Source: DATFPQ01 sp035264765 (GTDB lineage: Bacteria; Actinomycetota; Actinomycetes; Actinomycetales; Angustibacteraceae). From it: DNA of 45,189 nt. The notes under the pieces were generated by a model. That model was not told the origin of the DNA. It saw nothing but the letters and a program-made list of their open reading frames with translations, and ran no database searches. The position numbers were made by a program, and so were the translations under genes. Location: contig DATFPQ010000005.1 in the NCBI GenBank assembly GCA_035264765.1, forward strand, positions 1 to 45,189, in the 5' to 3' direction. Below are positions 31,132 to 39,870 of this stretch, piece after piece. How positions within the stretch are numbered: the first letter of the stretch is position 1; each line of letters begins with the position of its first letter.

Positions 31132-32060
31132 GCCTGCGCTTCACGATCGAGCACCCGCTGGGTGGTCATGACTGCGCCCCTGAGCTGTACCAGCAGGAGG
31201 GGATGGCCGCCTTCGCCCGGGCGGCCGAGGAGGCCGGCTTCGACGCCATCGCGTTCACCGAGCACCCCGCGCCGTCGCTGAAGTGGCTCCAGTCCGGCGG
31301 CCACGAGAGCATGGACCCGCTGGCTGCGCTCGCCTTCGTCGCGGCGGTCACCACGAAGATCCGGCTGATGACCTACCTGCTCGTGCTGCCGTACCGCAAT
31401 CCACTGCTGGTCGCCAAGACGATCGCAACGGTGGACCTACTGTCCACGGGCCGGGTCACGGTCGGCGCCGGTGGCGGCTACCTCCGCTCGGAGTTCGGCA
31501 CGCTCGGCGTCGACTACGAGGAGCGGGGTGCGCTGTTCGACGAGGCGCTCGACGTCCTGCGTGCGCTGTGGACCCAGGAAAGCCTCAGCACCGAGGGTCG
31601 GCACTTCACCGCGCGCAACGCGGTGAGCGTCCCGGCGCCGGTGCAGCTGCCGCACCCGCCCATCTGGATCGGTGGTACCGGAAAGGCGGCCCGCCGCCGC
31701 GTGGCACGTGCCGGCGACGGCTGGATGCCGCTGCTGCTCACCGAGGAGGTGGCCCAGACGACCGGCATGCAGGCTATGACGACCCCGGCCGACCTCGCCG
31801 CCGCGGTGGAGGACCTGCACGCGCTCCTGGCCGAGGCGGGCCGGGAGCCGTCCTCGGTCGCCGTCCAGCTGCAGTCGCAGCAGAGCAGTTTCCTCGTGGA
31901 CCGCACGATCTCGTGGGACGAGCACCACGACTTCCTCGGGCAGATCGCCGCGGCTGGCGCCACCGACGCGGTCGTACGGGTCCCGGCGGGCAGCGTGTCC
32001 GAAGCCGTCGATGCGTTGCACGAGTACGGCCGGGACGGCATCGCGGCGTCCCGCCGATGA
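31128..32060 (+). CDS. LLM-class (luciferase-like) F420-dependent oxidoreductase
   Basis: A 310-residue TIM-barrel protein of the luciferase-like family. FDAIAFTEHPAPS (about 39-51), IRLMTYLLVLPYRNPLLVAKTIATVD (81-106, typical strand 4 and helix) and LSTGRVTVGAGGGYLRSEF are diagnostic of the actinobacterial F420-type branch. These enzymes reduce or oxidise C=C, C=O or alcohol groups with F420, or act as flavin monooxygenases. ATG 31128 follows CAGGAGG and overlaps the aldo/keto reductase stop; the stop overlaps the thioesterase start (ATGA at 32057). Cofactor choice is inferred from family placement. Confidence 0.88.
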   Translation: MSLRFTIEHPLGGHDCAPELYQQEGMAAFARAAEEAGFDAIAFTEHPAPSLKWLQSGGHESMDPLAALAFVAAVTTKIRLMTYLLVLPYRNPLLVAKTIATVDLLSTGRVTVGAGGGYLRSEFGTLGVDYEERGALFDEALDVLRALWTQESLSTEGRHFTARNAVSVPAPVQLPHPPIWIGGTGKAARRRVARAGDGWMPLLLTEEVAQTTGMQAMTTPADLAAAVEDLHALLAEAGREPSSVAVQLQSQQSSFLVDRTISWDEHHDFLGQIAAAGATDAVVRVPAGSVSEAVDALHEYGRDGIAASRR

Positions 32061-32848
32061 CGGTGGCGGAGGCCGGGCCGACCCTGGAGGAGGTGTTCGA
32101 CCTCGAGGAGGTCGACCGCGACCTCTACCGGTCCAACCTGGTGTATCCGGACCAGCACGCGCTGTACGGCGGGCAGGTCGTGGCCCAGGCGCTGCTCGCC
32201 GCGGGACGGACGGTCGAGCCGGGCCGGCCGCCGCACTCGCTGCACGCCTACTTCCTCCGGGCCGGCGACGCCTCGCGGCCGACCGTCTTCCGCGTGGAGC
32301 GGGACCGGGACGGCGGGTCGTTCTCCGCCCGACGGGTGGTCGCCGTGCAGGACGCGGAAGTCATCTGCAGCGTGTCGTGCTCCTTCAGCAGGCCGTCCGC
32401 CGGTCTCGACCGGACGGTGACCGCGCCTCCGCAGGCGGAAGACCCCGAGGCGCTGCCCGAGTGGACGCTGCCGCGGCTGTTCGGCCTGAGCAGCCGGCTC
32501 CCGCAGCAGCCCTACCCGGACGCCAGCTGGCCCACCCGGTTGTGGGCGAAGACGTCGGCTCCGCTGCCGGACGACCCGCTGCTGCACGCCAGCGTGCTGA
32601 CGTGGTTCTCCGACATCGCCAGCGGGACGTCGGCGTTCGAGGGCTCGGGGGAGCGGACGGCCACCAGCCTCGACCACGCCGTCTGGTTCCACCGGCCGCT
32701 GCGGATGGACGAGTGGGTGCTCATGGACCTCGTGCCGCAGACGATGGCCGAGGGGCGGGGTTGGTACACCGGGACGGTGCACGACGCCGCCGGCCGGCTC
32801 GGTGCCTCGTTGACGCAGGAGATCCTGTCCCGGCCACGGCGTCGCTGA
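32057..32848 (+). CDS. tesB: Acyl-CoA thioesterase II (TesB family)
   Basis: A 263-residue double hot-dog thioesterase that hydrolyses acyl-CoA to free acid and CoA. NLVYPDQHALYGGQVVAQAL (27-46) and HSLHAYFLRAGD (60-71) mark the first hot-dog. The second contains FSDIASG with the catalytic Asp, ATSLDHAVWFHRP with Ser/Thr, and SLTQEIL with Gln, matching the Asp-Thr-Gln set of E. coli TesB. Start ATG 32057 overlaps the upstream stop. It probably recycles CoA or releases dead-end intermediates, which the MFS exporter 34 bases downstream could then expel (inference). A second, broken tesB copy lies at 20870-21041. Confidence 0.92.
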   Translation: MTVAEAGPTLEEVFDLEEVDRDLYRSNLVYPDQHALYGGQVVAQALLAAGRTVEPGRPPHSLHAYFLRAGDASRPTVFRVERDRDGGSFSARRVVAVQDAEVICSVSCSFSRPSAGLDRTVTAPPQAEDPEALPEWTLPRLFGLSSRLPQQPYPDASWPTRLWAKTSAPLPDDPLLHASVLTWFSDIASGTSAFEGSGERTATSLDHAVWFHRPLRMDEWVLMDLVPQTMAEGRGWYTGTVHDAAGRLGASLTQEILSRPRRR

Positions 32849-32882
32849 CCGGGATCGTCGGCGCGACCGGACGAGGAGGGCC

Positions 32883-34229
32883 ATGAGCAGCGACACCGAG
32901 CCGGGCGCCGGGAGCGACCCCGCGTCCGCCCGGCCCGCCTCGACCGCTGCGGCCTCCACAGCGGGCCGGCCCGCAGCCCGGTCCGCTCCGGCCGCACCCC
33001 TGACCGCCTTCGGCATGCTGCGGATCAGCGGCTTCCTGGTGCTCTACGTCAACGCCGCGGTCGTCTTCCTCGGGGTCATGGCCCAGACGATCGCCCGCGG
33101 ATGGCTGGCCTTCGAGCTCACCGGCTCCAACGCCGCGCTCGGTGGCGTGCTGCTCGCGTTCGGCGTGGCCATGCTCGTCGCCACCCCGTGGGGCGGGGTG
33201 GCCGCCGACCGGCTGCCCAAACGGCTGGTCCTGCAGGTCTCGGTCCTGCTGCTGGCGCTGTCCAGTGCCTGGATCGGCCTCGCCGTCGCCTTCGGCGTGA
33301 TCGAGTACTGGATGCTGCTCGGGGCAGCGATCGTGCAAGCGATCGGGTTCGCGCTGTTCAACCCGGCACGGATGGCCTTCCTCGCCGAGCTGCTGCCGTC
33401 GGGCTCGGTACCCCGGGGGATCTCCCTGCTCCTGGTGAACGCCGAGATCAACCGGGTGGTCGGGCCGGCCCTCGCCGGTGCGGTCATCGGCGCCTACGCG
33501 TTCGGCGTCCAAGCGGTGTTCCTGGCCAGCGCGGGTCTGGCGGCGATCGGGCTGCTCGTCAGCGGAGCGCTTCCCCCTGGGCGGCGCAGCGGGGACCGAC
33601 CGACGCGCTCACCGCTGGCCGAACTGGCCGACGGGGTCCACTACGTGCGCCGCCATCCCCGGGTCGGTCCGCTCCTGTTGTGCGGCATCGGCGTCACCAT
33701 GGCCGGCCTGCCCTATCTGGCGTTCCTGCCGACCGTGGCCAGTGACCTCTTCGACCGGGGCTCCGCGGGCTACGGGATCCTGTCGGCGGCCTCGGCCGGC
33801 GGCGCCGTGATCGCCGGGTCGCTGCTGGGCCGCCGCGTGTTCCAGGCGCACGAGTCGCGGGTCCTGCTGTGGTCGGGCGTCCTGTTCGGCCTGTCGGTCG
33901 CGCTGCTGGCGCTGGCGCCGACCTTCTGGGTCGCGGTGGGCGTCCTCGTCGTCGTGGGCGGGGCCATGCTCGCCTTCCAGACGAGCAACCAGTCGCTGCT
34001 GATCGGCCTGTCGGACATGGAGTACCACGGCCGCGTGCAGGGGCTGATCATGCTCAGCTTCGGGGCCTTCGGCATCGCCGCGCTGCCGCTGGGTGCCCTG
34101 GCCGACGTCGTCGGCCTCCGGTGGACGTTCGCCGGGATGGGGTTCGCCGTCCTCGTCGTGATGGCGCTGTTCGCCCTGGGCAGCCGCCGCCGGCTGGCTG
34201 CCGACGAGCGGTTGCGTGACCTCGGCTGA
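32883..34229 (+). CDS. MFS transporter (MFS_3 / exporter type)
   Basis: A 448-residue membrane protein with about 12 transmembrane segments after an Ala/Pro/Ser-rich cytoplasmic N-terminus of about 40 residues. The WGGVAADRLPKR loop between segments 2 and 3 is the conserved MFS motif A (GxxaDRxgrR). Similarity in feel is to drug or siderophore efflux proteins of the MFS_3 group. ATG 32883 has GAGGAGG upstream. It ends the aldo/keto reductase - LLM - TesB operon and so likely exports, or less likely imports, a compound made or used there. The stop is 19 bases from the convergent ligase end with no clear terminator between. Confidence 0.88.
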   Translation: MSSDTEPGAGSDPASARPASTAAASTAGRPAARSAPAAPLTAFGMLRISGFLVLYVNAAVVFLGVMAQTIARGWLAFELTGSNAALGGVLLAFGVAMLVATPWGGVAADRLPKRLVLQVSVLLLALSSAWIGLAVAFGVIEYWMLLGAAIVQAIGFALFNPARMAFLAELLPSGSVPRGISLLLVNAEINRVVGPALAGAVIGAYAFGVQAVFLASAGLAAIGLLVSGALPPGRRSGDRPTRSPLAELADGVHYVRRHPRVGPLLLCGIGVTMAGLPYLAFLPTVASDLFDRGSAGYGILSAASAGGAVIAGSLLGRRVFQAHESRVLLWSGVLFGLSVALLALAPTFWVAVGVLVVVGGAMLAFQTSNQSLLIGLSDMEYHGRVQGLIMLSFGAFGIAALPLGALADVVGLRWTFAGMGFAVLVVMALFALGSRRRLAADERLRDLG

Positions 34230-34247
34230 GGGGCTCGGGCAGCGCAG

Positions 34248-36212
34248 TCAGCGGCGCCAGTCGACGCCGGGGAGCGTGGCCGACCAGGACTCGACGATCC
34301 GGCCACCGGCCAGCCGGTGCACGACCAGCCAGGTGAGCACCGAGCGTGCACCGGTGTCCAGGTTGATGCCCGCGGTGGTCGCTCGGGTCCACACGCGGTC
34401 GCCGGTCTCCACCTGGTCGTCGATGGTCGTCTCGGGGTCGTGCAGGAGGCGCCAGGCCTCGGCGATCTCGCGCTTGAGGTCCTTGTGCGAGAGCGACCGC
34501 GTGCCCGCCGACGAGTGCCGGATGTAGGGCTCGCCGATCAGCTCGTCGACGACCGACAGGTCGTGCCCGCTCCAGAGCCCCTCCCAGTAGCGGCCCACGA
34601 TCGCGGTCAGCGTTGTCTGCTCCACGACGCCGGATCCTAGGGGCGAGGGGGTCCACGCGGACCCAAGGTCGAGGGTAGCCACCAGTTCGGTCTTGCGGAC
34701 CTTGTTGGTGGGGGTCCGGGGCAGTTCGTGGAGGACGACGACGTACCCGGGCAGCGCGTACTTGGGCAGCAGGTCCTGCAGTCGCTGCCAGAGGGCGGCC
34801 GGGTCGAATCCCTCGGCTGCCGGGACGAGCGCCAGTGCGACGGCCTGGCCGGCCACGGGGTCGGGGACGCCGATCACCGCGCACTCCGCGACCGCCGGGT
34901 CGGCGGTCACGACGGCCTCGATCGCCGCCGAGGAGATGTTCTCGCCGTGCCGGCGGATGGTGTCCTTCATGCGGTCGATGAACTCGAACAGGCCGTTCGG
35001 GTGGCGGACCATGGCGTCGCCGGTGCGATACCAGCCGCCGGCCGTGGCAGCGGCCGTGGCCTCCGGCTGGTTGAGGTACTCGAGCAGCATCAGCGGCCGG
35101 GCCGGCGGACGCACCCACAGCTCGCCCACGGAGCCGTCCGGCAGGTCCACCCCGTCCTGGCCCACGATCCGCAGCTCGTAGCCGGGGCGGGGGCTGCCGC
35201 ACCAGCGCCGGTCGTGATCGGGGACCGGGGAGCGCTGAACGAGCGGGAAGCCGATCTCCGTGCTGCCGTAGGCCTCGAGGACCTGTAGGTCGAAGCGCCG
35301 GGCGAAGCGCAGGCTCAGCGGGAGGTTGTGAGTGCCGAAGACCACGCGGAGCGGGTTGTCGGCGTCGTCGGGCTGCTCGGGAGTGGCCAGCACCAGCGGT
35401 ACGTAGGCAGTGGTGCTCGTGCAGCCGTGCGCCCGGACGTCGTCCAGGAACGCGGTGGCGGAGAACCGCTCGCGCAGGACCACCCGCCCGCCGACGTCGC
35501 TCATCGACAGCAGGGGCGTGCGGCCGGTGACGTGGAACATGGGGTGGCAGACGTACACCGCGTCGGAGGCCGAGAGCCACGACCGCGGGATGCGGCCGAT
35601 GGACGCCGTCATCTGCGCCCAGGAGATCACCACGCCCTTGGGCAGGCCGGTGGTGCCGGAGGTGTAGATGACGCAGCCCGCGTCCTCCGGCGCCGGCAGG
35701 GCTGTGACGTCGGCCGGGGCCAGCGCATCCGCCGGGCAGCCCTCCCGGGGCACCTCCACCACCTCCAGCCCCGGGACCCCGCTGCCGCGGACCAGGTCGG
35801 CGAACTCGGGTCGCACGAGGCAGACCCGCGCCCCGGAGTCGGTCAGGACGTGCCGGAGGAACGTGCCGCGCAGCGCCGGGTCGACGGGCACCTCGAGGGC
35901 GCCCGCGGCCCCTGTGGCCAGCCACAGCAGCACCGCGTCGATCGAGGCGGGGAGCATCGAGACCACGCGGTGGCCCGGGCGGATGCCGAGCGTGTCCAGC
36001 CAGGTCGCCCACCGGCGGACCGCCGTCCAGGTCTGGCCGTAGGTGGTGGTCCGCCCGGTGACCTCGGTGAGGAACCGGCGATCGGGGTCCTGCTCCGCCC
36101 ACGCCGCGACCCGACGGGGCAGCACGAACGCCGGATCGCGGCCGAGGGTGCCCGCGTCGTCGTCGCCGGGGGACGGCGGTGGGAGCGCGGGACCGACCCC
36201 GGGATGGGTCAC
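34248..36212 (-). CDS. Acyl-CoA ligase fused to a C-terminal SnoaL-like domain
   Basis: A 654-residue two-part protein. Residues 25 to about 520 are an AMP-dependent ligase: A3 motif YTSGTTGLPKG at 183-193, A5 EAYGSTEIGFP, A7 GGWYRTGDAM, A8 FEFIDRMKDTIRRHGENIS and the A10 lysine in PTNKVRK. Residues 530-654 (VEQTTLTAIVGRYWEGLWSG and on) form an NTF2/SnoaL-like domain of the ester cyclase kind, with RHSSAGTRSL and RIVESWSATLPG. No stop separates them, but an internal GTG at 34625 could start the second domain separately. Known SnoaL-like proteins catalyse aldol or ring chemistry or bind hydrophobics. GTG 36212 overlaps the hydrolase stop by 4 bases. The fusion is unusual, and the partner domain may act on the CoA ester the ligase makes. 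Confidence 0.85.
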   Translation of the reverse strand: MTHPGVGPALPPPSPGDDDAGTLGRDPAFVLPRRVAAWAEQDPDRRFLTEVTGRTTTYGQTWTAVRRWATWLDTLGIRPGHRVVSMLPASIDAVLLWLATGAAGALEVPVDPALRGTFLRHVLTDSGARVCLVRPEFADLVRGSGVPGLEVVEVPREGCPADALAPADVTALPAPEDAGCVIYTSGTTGLPKGVVISWAQMTASIGRIPRSWLSASDAVYVCHPMFHVTGRTPLLSMSDVGGRVVLRERFSATAFLDDVRAHGCTSTTAYVPLVLATPEQPDDADNPLRVVFGTHNLPLSLRFARRFDLQVLEAYGSTEIGFPLVQRSPVPDHDRRWCGSPRPGYELRIVGQDGVDLPDGSVGELWVRPPARPLMLLEYLNQPEATAAATAGGWYRTGDAMVRHPNGLFEFIDRMKDTIRRHGENISSAAIEAVVTADPAVAECAVIGVPDPVAGQAVALALVPAAEGFDPAALWQRLQDLLPKYALPGYVVVLHELPRTPTNKVRKTELVATLDLGSAWTPSPLGSGVVEQTTLTAIVGRYWEGLWSGHDLSVVDELIGEPYIRHSSAGTRSLSHKDLKREIAEAWRLLHDPETTIDDQVETGDRVWTRATTAGINLDTGARSVLTWLVVHRLAGGRIVESWSATLPGVDWRR

Positions 36213-37111
36213 GCGGTGCTCCCCGGCCAGACGGCCAGCAGCGTGCGCAGCACGGCGCCGAGGGCCAGTGGGTGGTCGAGCATCGGGTGGTGGCCGGACG
36301 CCGGGAGGGTGACCACGGGCGGGCGACGAGGCGTCGACGACGCGATCTCCTCGGCCATCTGCTCGCCGACCAGCCCGTGCTCGCTGCGGAAGTAGACGAA
36401 CGGCACCTCGAGCGCGGCCAGCAGTTCCTGCTGGTGCATGGTGCGGGTGAAGGTGCGCGGGTCGAACTTCCACGTCCAGCCGCCCTCGACCTCCCGCACC
36501 GAGTTCTCCGCGATGTGGCGGCGGACGTAGGGCAGCACCATCTCCTGCTTGGGGAGGGTCACGAATCTCTCGACCGCCGCAGCCTGGCTGGCGTAGAGCC
36601 GGTTGGGCGCGCTGCGGCGCCGGAGGAACGACTCGCTCGGCGGGTCCATATTCATCGGGGAGTCGATCGCCACCACGCCGCCGAACTCGTCCCCGTGCCG
36701 GGCCGCCGCGGTGATCGAGAACCAGCCACCCTTGCTGTGGCCCACCAGGACGGGGCGGTCGAGTCCTTCGGCGGCTGTGACGCCCACCAGCTCGCGGGCC
36801 CACAGACGGTTGTCGTAGGACGCCCGCCGGCCGCTGTCGCCGTAGCCGCTCATATCGGGGGCGACGACGCGGAAGCCATGCAGGAGCGGTGCGATGTGGT
36901 CCCACCAGCCCGAGTGCGCCGCCCCGCCGTGCACGAGCAGGACACCCGGCGCCGTGGGCGGTCCCCAGACGCGGTAGGCGATCTCGGTGCCCTCCACCGT
37001 GGTGCTCCGCCGCTCCGGCCCGGTCGCCAGCGCGTGCACGAACCAGTCGGGCGTCTCAGCTCCCGCCGAGGCGCCCGGGCCGGCGTCGCCGGGTAGTTGG
37101 CCAGCGATCAT
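36209..37111 (-). CDS. Alpha/beta-fold hydrolase
   Basis: A 300-residue alpha/beta hydrolase. VLLVHGGAAHSGWW (57-70) forms the oxyanion region, the nucleophile elbow is VGHSKGGW with Ser126, and His274 or His275 in ASGHHPMLDHP is the catalytic base. SGYGDSG (88-94) is typical of ester or C-C bond hydrolases and epoxide-hydrolase relatives. ATG 37111 follows GGAGGAGAG and is preferred over ATG 37138. It is the first gene of a minus-strand pair with the ligase-SnoaL gene (GTGA overlap). A natural order is hydrolysis of an ester, lactone or meta-cleavage product to an acid, then CoA activation by the partner. Confidence 0.88.
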   Translation of the reverse strand: MIAGQLPGDAGPGASAGAETPDWFVHALATGPERRSTTVEGTEIAYRVWGPPTAPGVLLVHGGAAHSGWWDHIAPLLHGFRVVAPDMSGYGDSGRRASYDNRLWARELVGVTAAEGLDRPVLVGHSKGGWFSITAAARHGDEFGGVVAIDSPMNMDPPSESFLRRRSAPNRLYASQAAAVERFVTLPKQEMVLPYVRRHIAENSVREVEGGWTWKFDPRTFTRTMHQQELLAALEVPFVYFRSEHGLVGEQMAEEIASSTPRRPPVVTLPASGHHPMLDHPLALGAVLRTLLAVWPGSTA

Positions 37112-37148
37112 GGTGCTCTCCTCCGCGGTCGGGGCCATACGAGTAGAT

Positions 37149-37174
37149 CAGTTGTCTCTATTCGTGGCTATGGT
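37149..37174 (+). promoter_or_regulatory. Shared element and -10 box in divergent promoter
   Basis: CAGTTGTCTCTATTCG (37149-37164) fits the shared element with one inserted T. GATCAGTTGTCTCT (37146-37159) matches 13 of 14 bases of the copy before the GntR gene. TATGGT (37169-37174) ends 8 bases before ATG 37183, suggesting a leaderless transcript whose promoter is covered by the element. Confidence 0.5.
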
Positions 37175-37182
37175 GACCAACC

Positions 37183-38082
37183 ATGGCGCTGACTCACGGC
37201 AGGATGCTCGAGGACGGGATGGTCGGCACGGTCGCGATCGGCGACCGCCGGGTGCGTCGCCTCGGCTTCGGGGCCATGCGCGTCTCCGGGGCTCGCACCG
37301 CCGAGGGGGTCCGCGACCGGGCGCTCGCCGTGGAGCTGGTCCGCGGCGTGGTCGCGCGGGGCGTTCAATTCCTCGACAGCGCGAACATCTACGGGTACGG
37401 GCAGAGCGAGGAGATCATCGCCGAGGCGCTCGCCCCGTACCCGGACGACGTGCTCGTCTCCACCAAGGCCGGCTTCGAGCCGGGCAAGCTTGCGCCGGGG
37501 CAGGCGTCGCTCCCGCCGCTGGGCCGGCCCGAGCACATCCGCGAGGAGTGCATCAAGAGCCTGCGCAGGCTGGGCGTGGACTGCCTCGTGCACTACCAGG
37601 TGCACGTCCCTGACCCGGCGGTGCCGTACGCCGAGACCGTCGGTGCTTTCGCCGAGCTGCAGCGCGAGGGGAAGGTGCGCCATATCGGCGTCTCCAACGT
37701 GACCCTCGAGCAGCTCCGGATCGCGCAGGAGCTGGTCGAGGTGGTGTCGGTGCAGAACCGGTACGGCGTGGGCAACCGGACGTCGGAGCCGGTCCTGGCC
37801 GCCTGTGAGGAGCAGCAGATCGCGTTCCTGCCCCATTCGCCGCTGGACCGCACCGACGGCGCCGTGGGGGAAAAGCTGGCGCGCATCGCCGCCGCGCACG
37901 GCGCGCTGCCCCAGCAGGTGGCAATAGCGTGGCTGCTCCAGCACTCGCCGGTGATGCTCCCGATCCCGGGGACCTCCCAGCTGAGCCACGCCCAGGAGAA
38001 CGTCGACGCCGCATGGCTGCAGCTGTCGAGGGACGAACTGGCCGAACTGGAGTCCGCCGCGGCGGGCACCGTCCAGACCTGA
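37183..38082 (+). CDS. Aldo/keto reductase
   Basis: A 299-residue aldo/keto reductase with Asp65 and Tyr70 in FLDSANIYGYGQSE, Lys95 in VSTKAGF and His141 in VHYQVHVPD, the full catalytic tetrad. RHIGVSNVTLEQL and PIPGTSQLSHAQEN are standard family segments. The start ATG 37183 sits 8 bases after a TATGGT -10 box without a ribosome site, fitting leaderless expression; ATG 37204 is an alternative. The SDR and crotonase genes follow at 27 bases and with a 1-base overlap, forming one operon. Confidence 0.9.
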   Translation: MALTHGRMLEDGMVGTVAIGDRRVRRLGFGAMRVSGARTAEGVRDRALAVELVRGVVARGVQFLDSANIYGYGQSEEIIAEALAPYPDDVLVSTKAGFEPGKLAPGQASLPPLGRPEHIREECIKSLRRLGVDCLVHYQVHVPDPAVPYAETVGAFAELQREGKVRHIGVSNVTLEQLRIAQELVEVVSVQNRYGVGNRTSEPVLAACEEQQIAFLPHSPLDRTDGAVGEKLARIAAAHGALPQQVAIAWLLQHSPVMLPIPGTSQLSHAQENVDAAWLQLSRDELAELESAAAGTVQT

Positions 38083-38109
38083 CCAGACCTCCGGAGAGGG
38101 AGCCAGCAC

Positions 38110-38916
38110 ATGGATCTGCACCTGTCGGGCAAGCGGTTCGTCGTCGTCGGCGGCAGCAAGGGGATGGGCCGGGCGAGCGCGGAGAACCTCGCGGCGGAGG
38201 GCGCTGACCTCGTGCTGATCGCCCGGGGCGCCGAGGCGCTCGAGCAGGCCCGGGACGAACTGGCCGGCGCCCATGGCGTGGACGTCGGGACGGTGGTGGC
38301 GACCGACGCCGAGGGGCGCGACGGCGTGGGCGACGCAGTCACCCGGGCGGTCGCCGAGTTCGGCCCGCTGCAGGGCCTCGCCGTTCTGGCCGGTCCCATG
38401 GACGGCGACCGGGGCGAACTGCACGAGCTGAGCGACGAGGACTGGGACTACTTCTACGAACGCCAGGTGATGCTCGCCGTGCGCGCCTGCCGGGCGATCC
38501 TGCCGCACCTGGTGGAGAACGGCGGCGGAACCCTCGTGACCACGTCCGCCTACTCGATCCGGGCGCAGAAGCCGACGCTGGTGCACTACACCGCGATGAA
38601 GTCCGCCATCGCCAGCCTGACCAAGAACATCGCCAAGACGTACGGGGACCGCGGCGTCCGTGCCAACTGCATCTGCCCAGGCATGGTGGACACCCCGCTG
38701 CTGTCGGTGGACCGGGAGGCGCTGGTGGCGCGGTACGGCGGCACCGAGACCGAGGCGCTCAACCGCTACGCCATCGAGGAGTGGGGCATGAAGGTGGCGC
38801 TCCAGCGTGCCGGGCAGCCGCACGAGGTGGGTGAGCTGGTGGCGTTCCTGCTCTCCGACCGTGCGGCCTACCTCACCGGCGCCACGATCAACATCGACGG
38901 GGGTACCGACTTCTGA
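38110..38916 (+). CDS. SDR-family oxidoreductase
   Basis: A 268-residue SDR. The Rossmann motif is GGSKGMG (14-20), with Arg39 after strand 2. Catalytic Ser146 (VTTSAYS), Tyr160 and Lys164 (HYTAMK) are present and the end is VDGG-like (NIDGGTDF). The NNAG segment is changed to LAGP and the tetrad Asn position appears as Gln119 (YERQVMLAV). ATG 38110 follows GAGAGGGAG. Its stop overlaps the crotonase start (TGATG), so the pair is translationally coupled, as expected for consecutive hydration and 3-hydroxy oxidation steps. Confidence 0.87.
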   Translation: MDLHLSGKRFVVVGGSKGMGRASAENLAAEGADLVLIARGAEALEQARDELAGAHGVDVGTVVATDAEGRDGVGDAVTRAVAEFGPLQGLAVLAGPMDGDRGELHELSDEDWDYFYERQVMLAVRACRAILPHLVENGGGTLVTTSAYSIRAQKPTLVHYTAMKSAIASLTKNIAKTYGDRGVRANCICPGMVDTPLLSVDREALVARYGGTETEALNRYAIEEWGMKVALQRAGQPHEVGELVAFLLSDRAAYLTGATINIDGGTDF

Positions 38917-39713
38917 TGAGCGCGCCCAGCCAGGACGGTGCAGAGACGCTCGAGGTGGAGGGCCTGCGGGCGTCCTGGGACGACGGAGTCCTCGACCTGG
39001 TGCTCGACCGACCCCAGACCCGCAACGCCCTGTCCATCGCGATGCGGCGGGGCATCATCCGGGCGGTGCGGGCGGCCGATGCCGATCCCGGCACCCGCGT
39101 CGTCGTCCTGACCGGCGCCGACCCCGCGTTCTCCGGCGGCGTGGACCTGACCGAGTCGCTCGGCGGCGGTGGAGCGCCCCCGTCGGGCGCGCGCACCGAT
39201 CCGGCCGCGGTCGTGCGGGTGAGCCGGACGCCAGTCATCGCGGCGGTCAACGGTGTCTGCTACACGGGGGCGCTGGAACTGGCACTCAGCTGCTCCTTTC
39301 TGATCGCCTCCGAGCGGGCGACCTTCGCCGACACCCACGCCTCCGTCGGCCTGCTGCCCGGCTGGGGGCAGAGCGCCCTGCTGCCGCGTGCGGTGGGCGT
39401 GCGTTTCGCGCGCCAGCTGATGCTCACCGGAGAACCGGTCGACGCCCGAACGGCGCTGCGCACGGGCCTGGTGAACGAGGTGGTACCGCACGAGCGGCTG
39501 CTTCCCCGGGCGCGCGAGCTCGCCGTCGCCGTCGCCGCGGCCCACGCGGGCGCCGTGGAGACGACGCTGGGGCTGCTCGCCGAGGGCGACGGTGTGGCGT
39601 TGGCGCACGCGCTGGCCCTGGAGGCCCAGGCCGGCCTGCGCTGGAAGACCGACCCAGCGGAGGTGGCGCGACGCTTCAAGGCCCGGACGAGGTCTCGCAA
39701 TACAGAGCACTGA
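38916..39713 (+). CDS. Enoyl-CoA hydratase/isomerase (crotonase) family protein
   Basis: A 265-residue crotonase. Oxyanion-hole segments are SGGVDLTE (73-80) and NGVCYTGALE (112-121). Glu121 aligns with the first hydratase glutamate; the second is replaced in FADTHASVGLLPGWG (His141), the same variant as in the crotonase at 18925. The two are probably paralogues. ATG 38916 overlaps the stop of the upstream SDR by one base. The next gene begins after 157 bases with its own promoter, so this ends the operon. Confidence 0.88.
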   Translation: MSAPSQDGAETLEVEGLRASWDDGVLDLVLDRPQTRNALSIAMRRGIIRAVRAADADPGTRVVVLTGADPAFSGGVDLTESLGGGGAPPSGARTDPAAVVRVSRTPVIAAVNGVCYTGALELALSCSFLIASERATFADTHASVGLLPGWGQSALLPRAVGVRFARQLMLTGEPVDARTALRTGLVNEVVPHERLLPRARELAVAVAAAHAGAVETTLGLLAEGDGVALAHALALEAQAGLRWKTDPAEVARRFKARTRSRNTEH

Positions 39714-39741
39714 ACCTGGCTCGCCGGGCTCGGACGTTTGC

Positions 39742-39747
39742 TATCTT
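39742..39747 (+). promoter_or_regulatory. Putative -10 box TATCTT
   Basis: TATCTT in a locally AT-rich patch, 123 bases before TTG 39871. It implies a long leader; no riboswitch-like structure was recognised in it. Confidence 0.35.
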
Positions 39748-39870
39748 CCACCCATCGTCGCGGGATCAGGAGCCTGATCACCGGCGTCACCGACCGCGAC
39801 GCGCCGCCCGGAGGCGTGCACCGGCACTGGCCCGTCGCTGCGACGGCGCCGACCAGAAAGGAGCCTGTCC

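Noticed and set aside
36179..37096. 305-codon plus-strand frame opposite the alpha/beta hydrolase
   Set aside because: The hydrolase on minus has the GHSKGG nucleophile motif and ribosome site; the plus frame has neither.
39748..39870. Riboswitch in the long leader before the LLM gene
   Set aside because: I saw no conserved aptamer sequence or clear terminator/antiterminator pair; without folding software no claim is justified.
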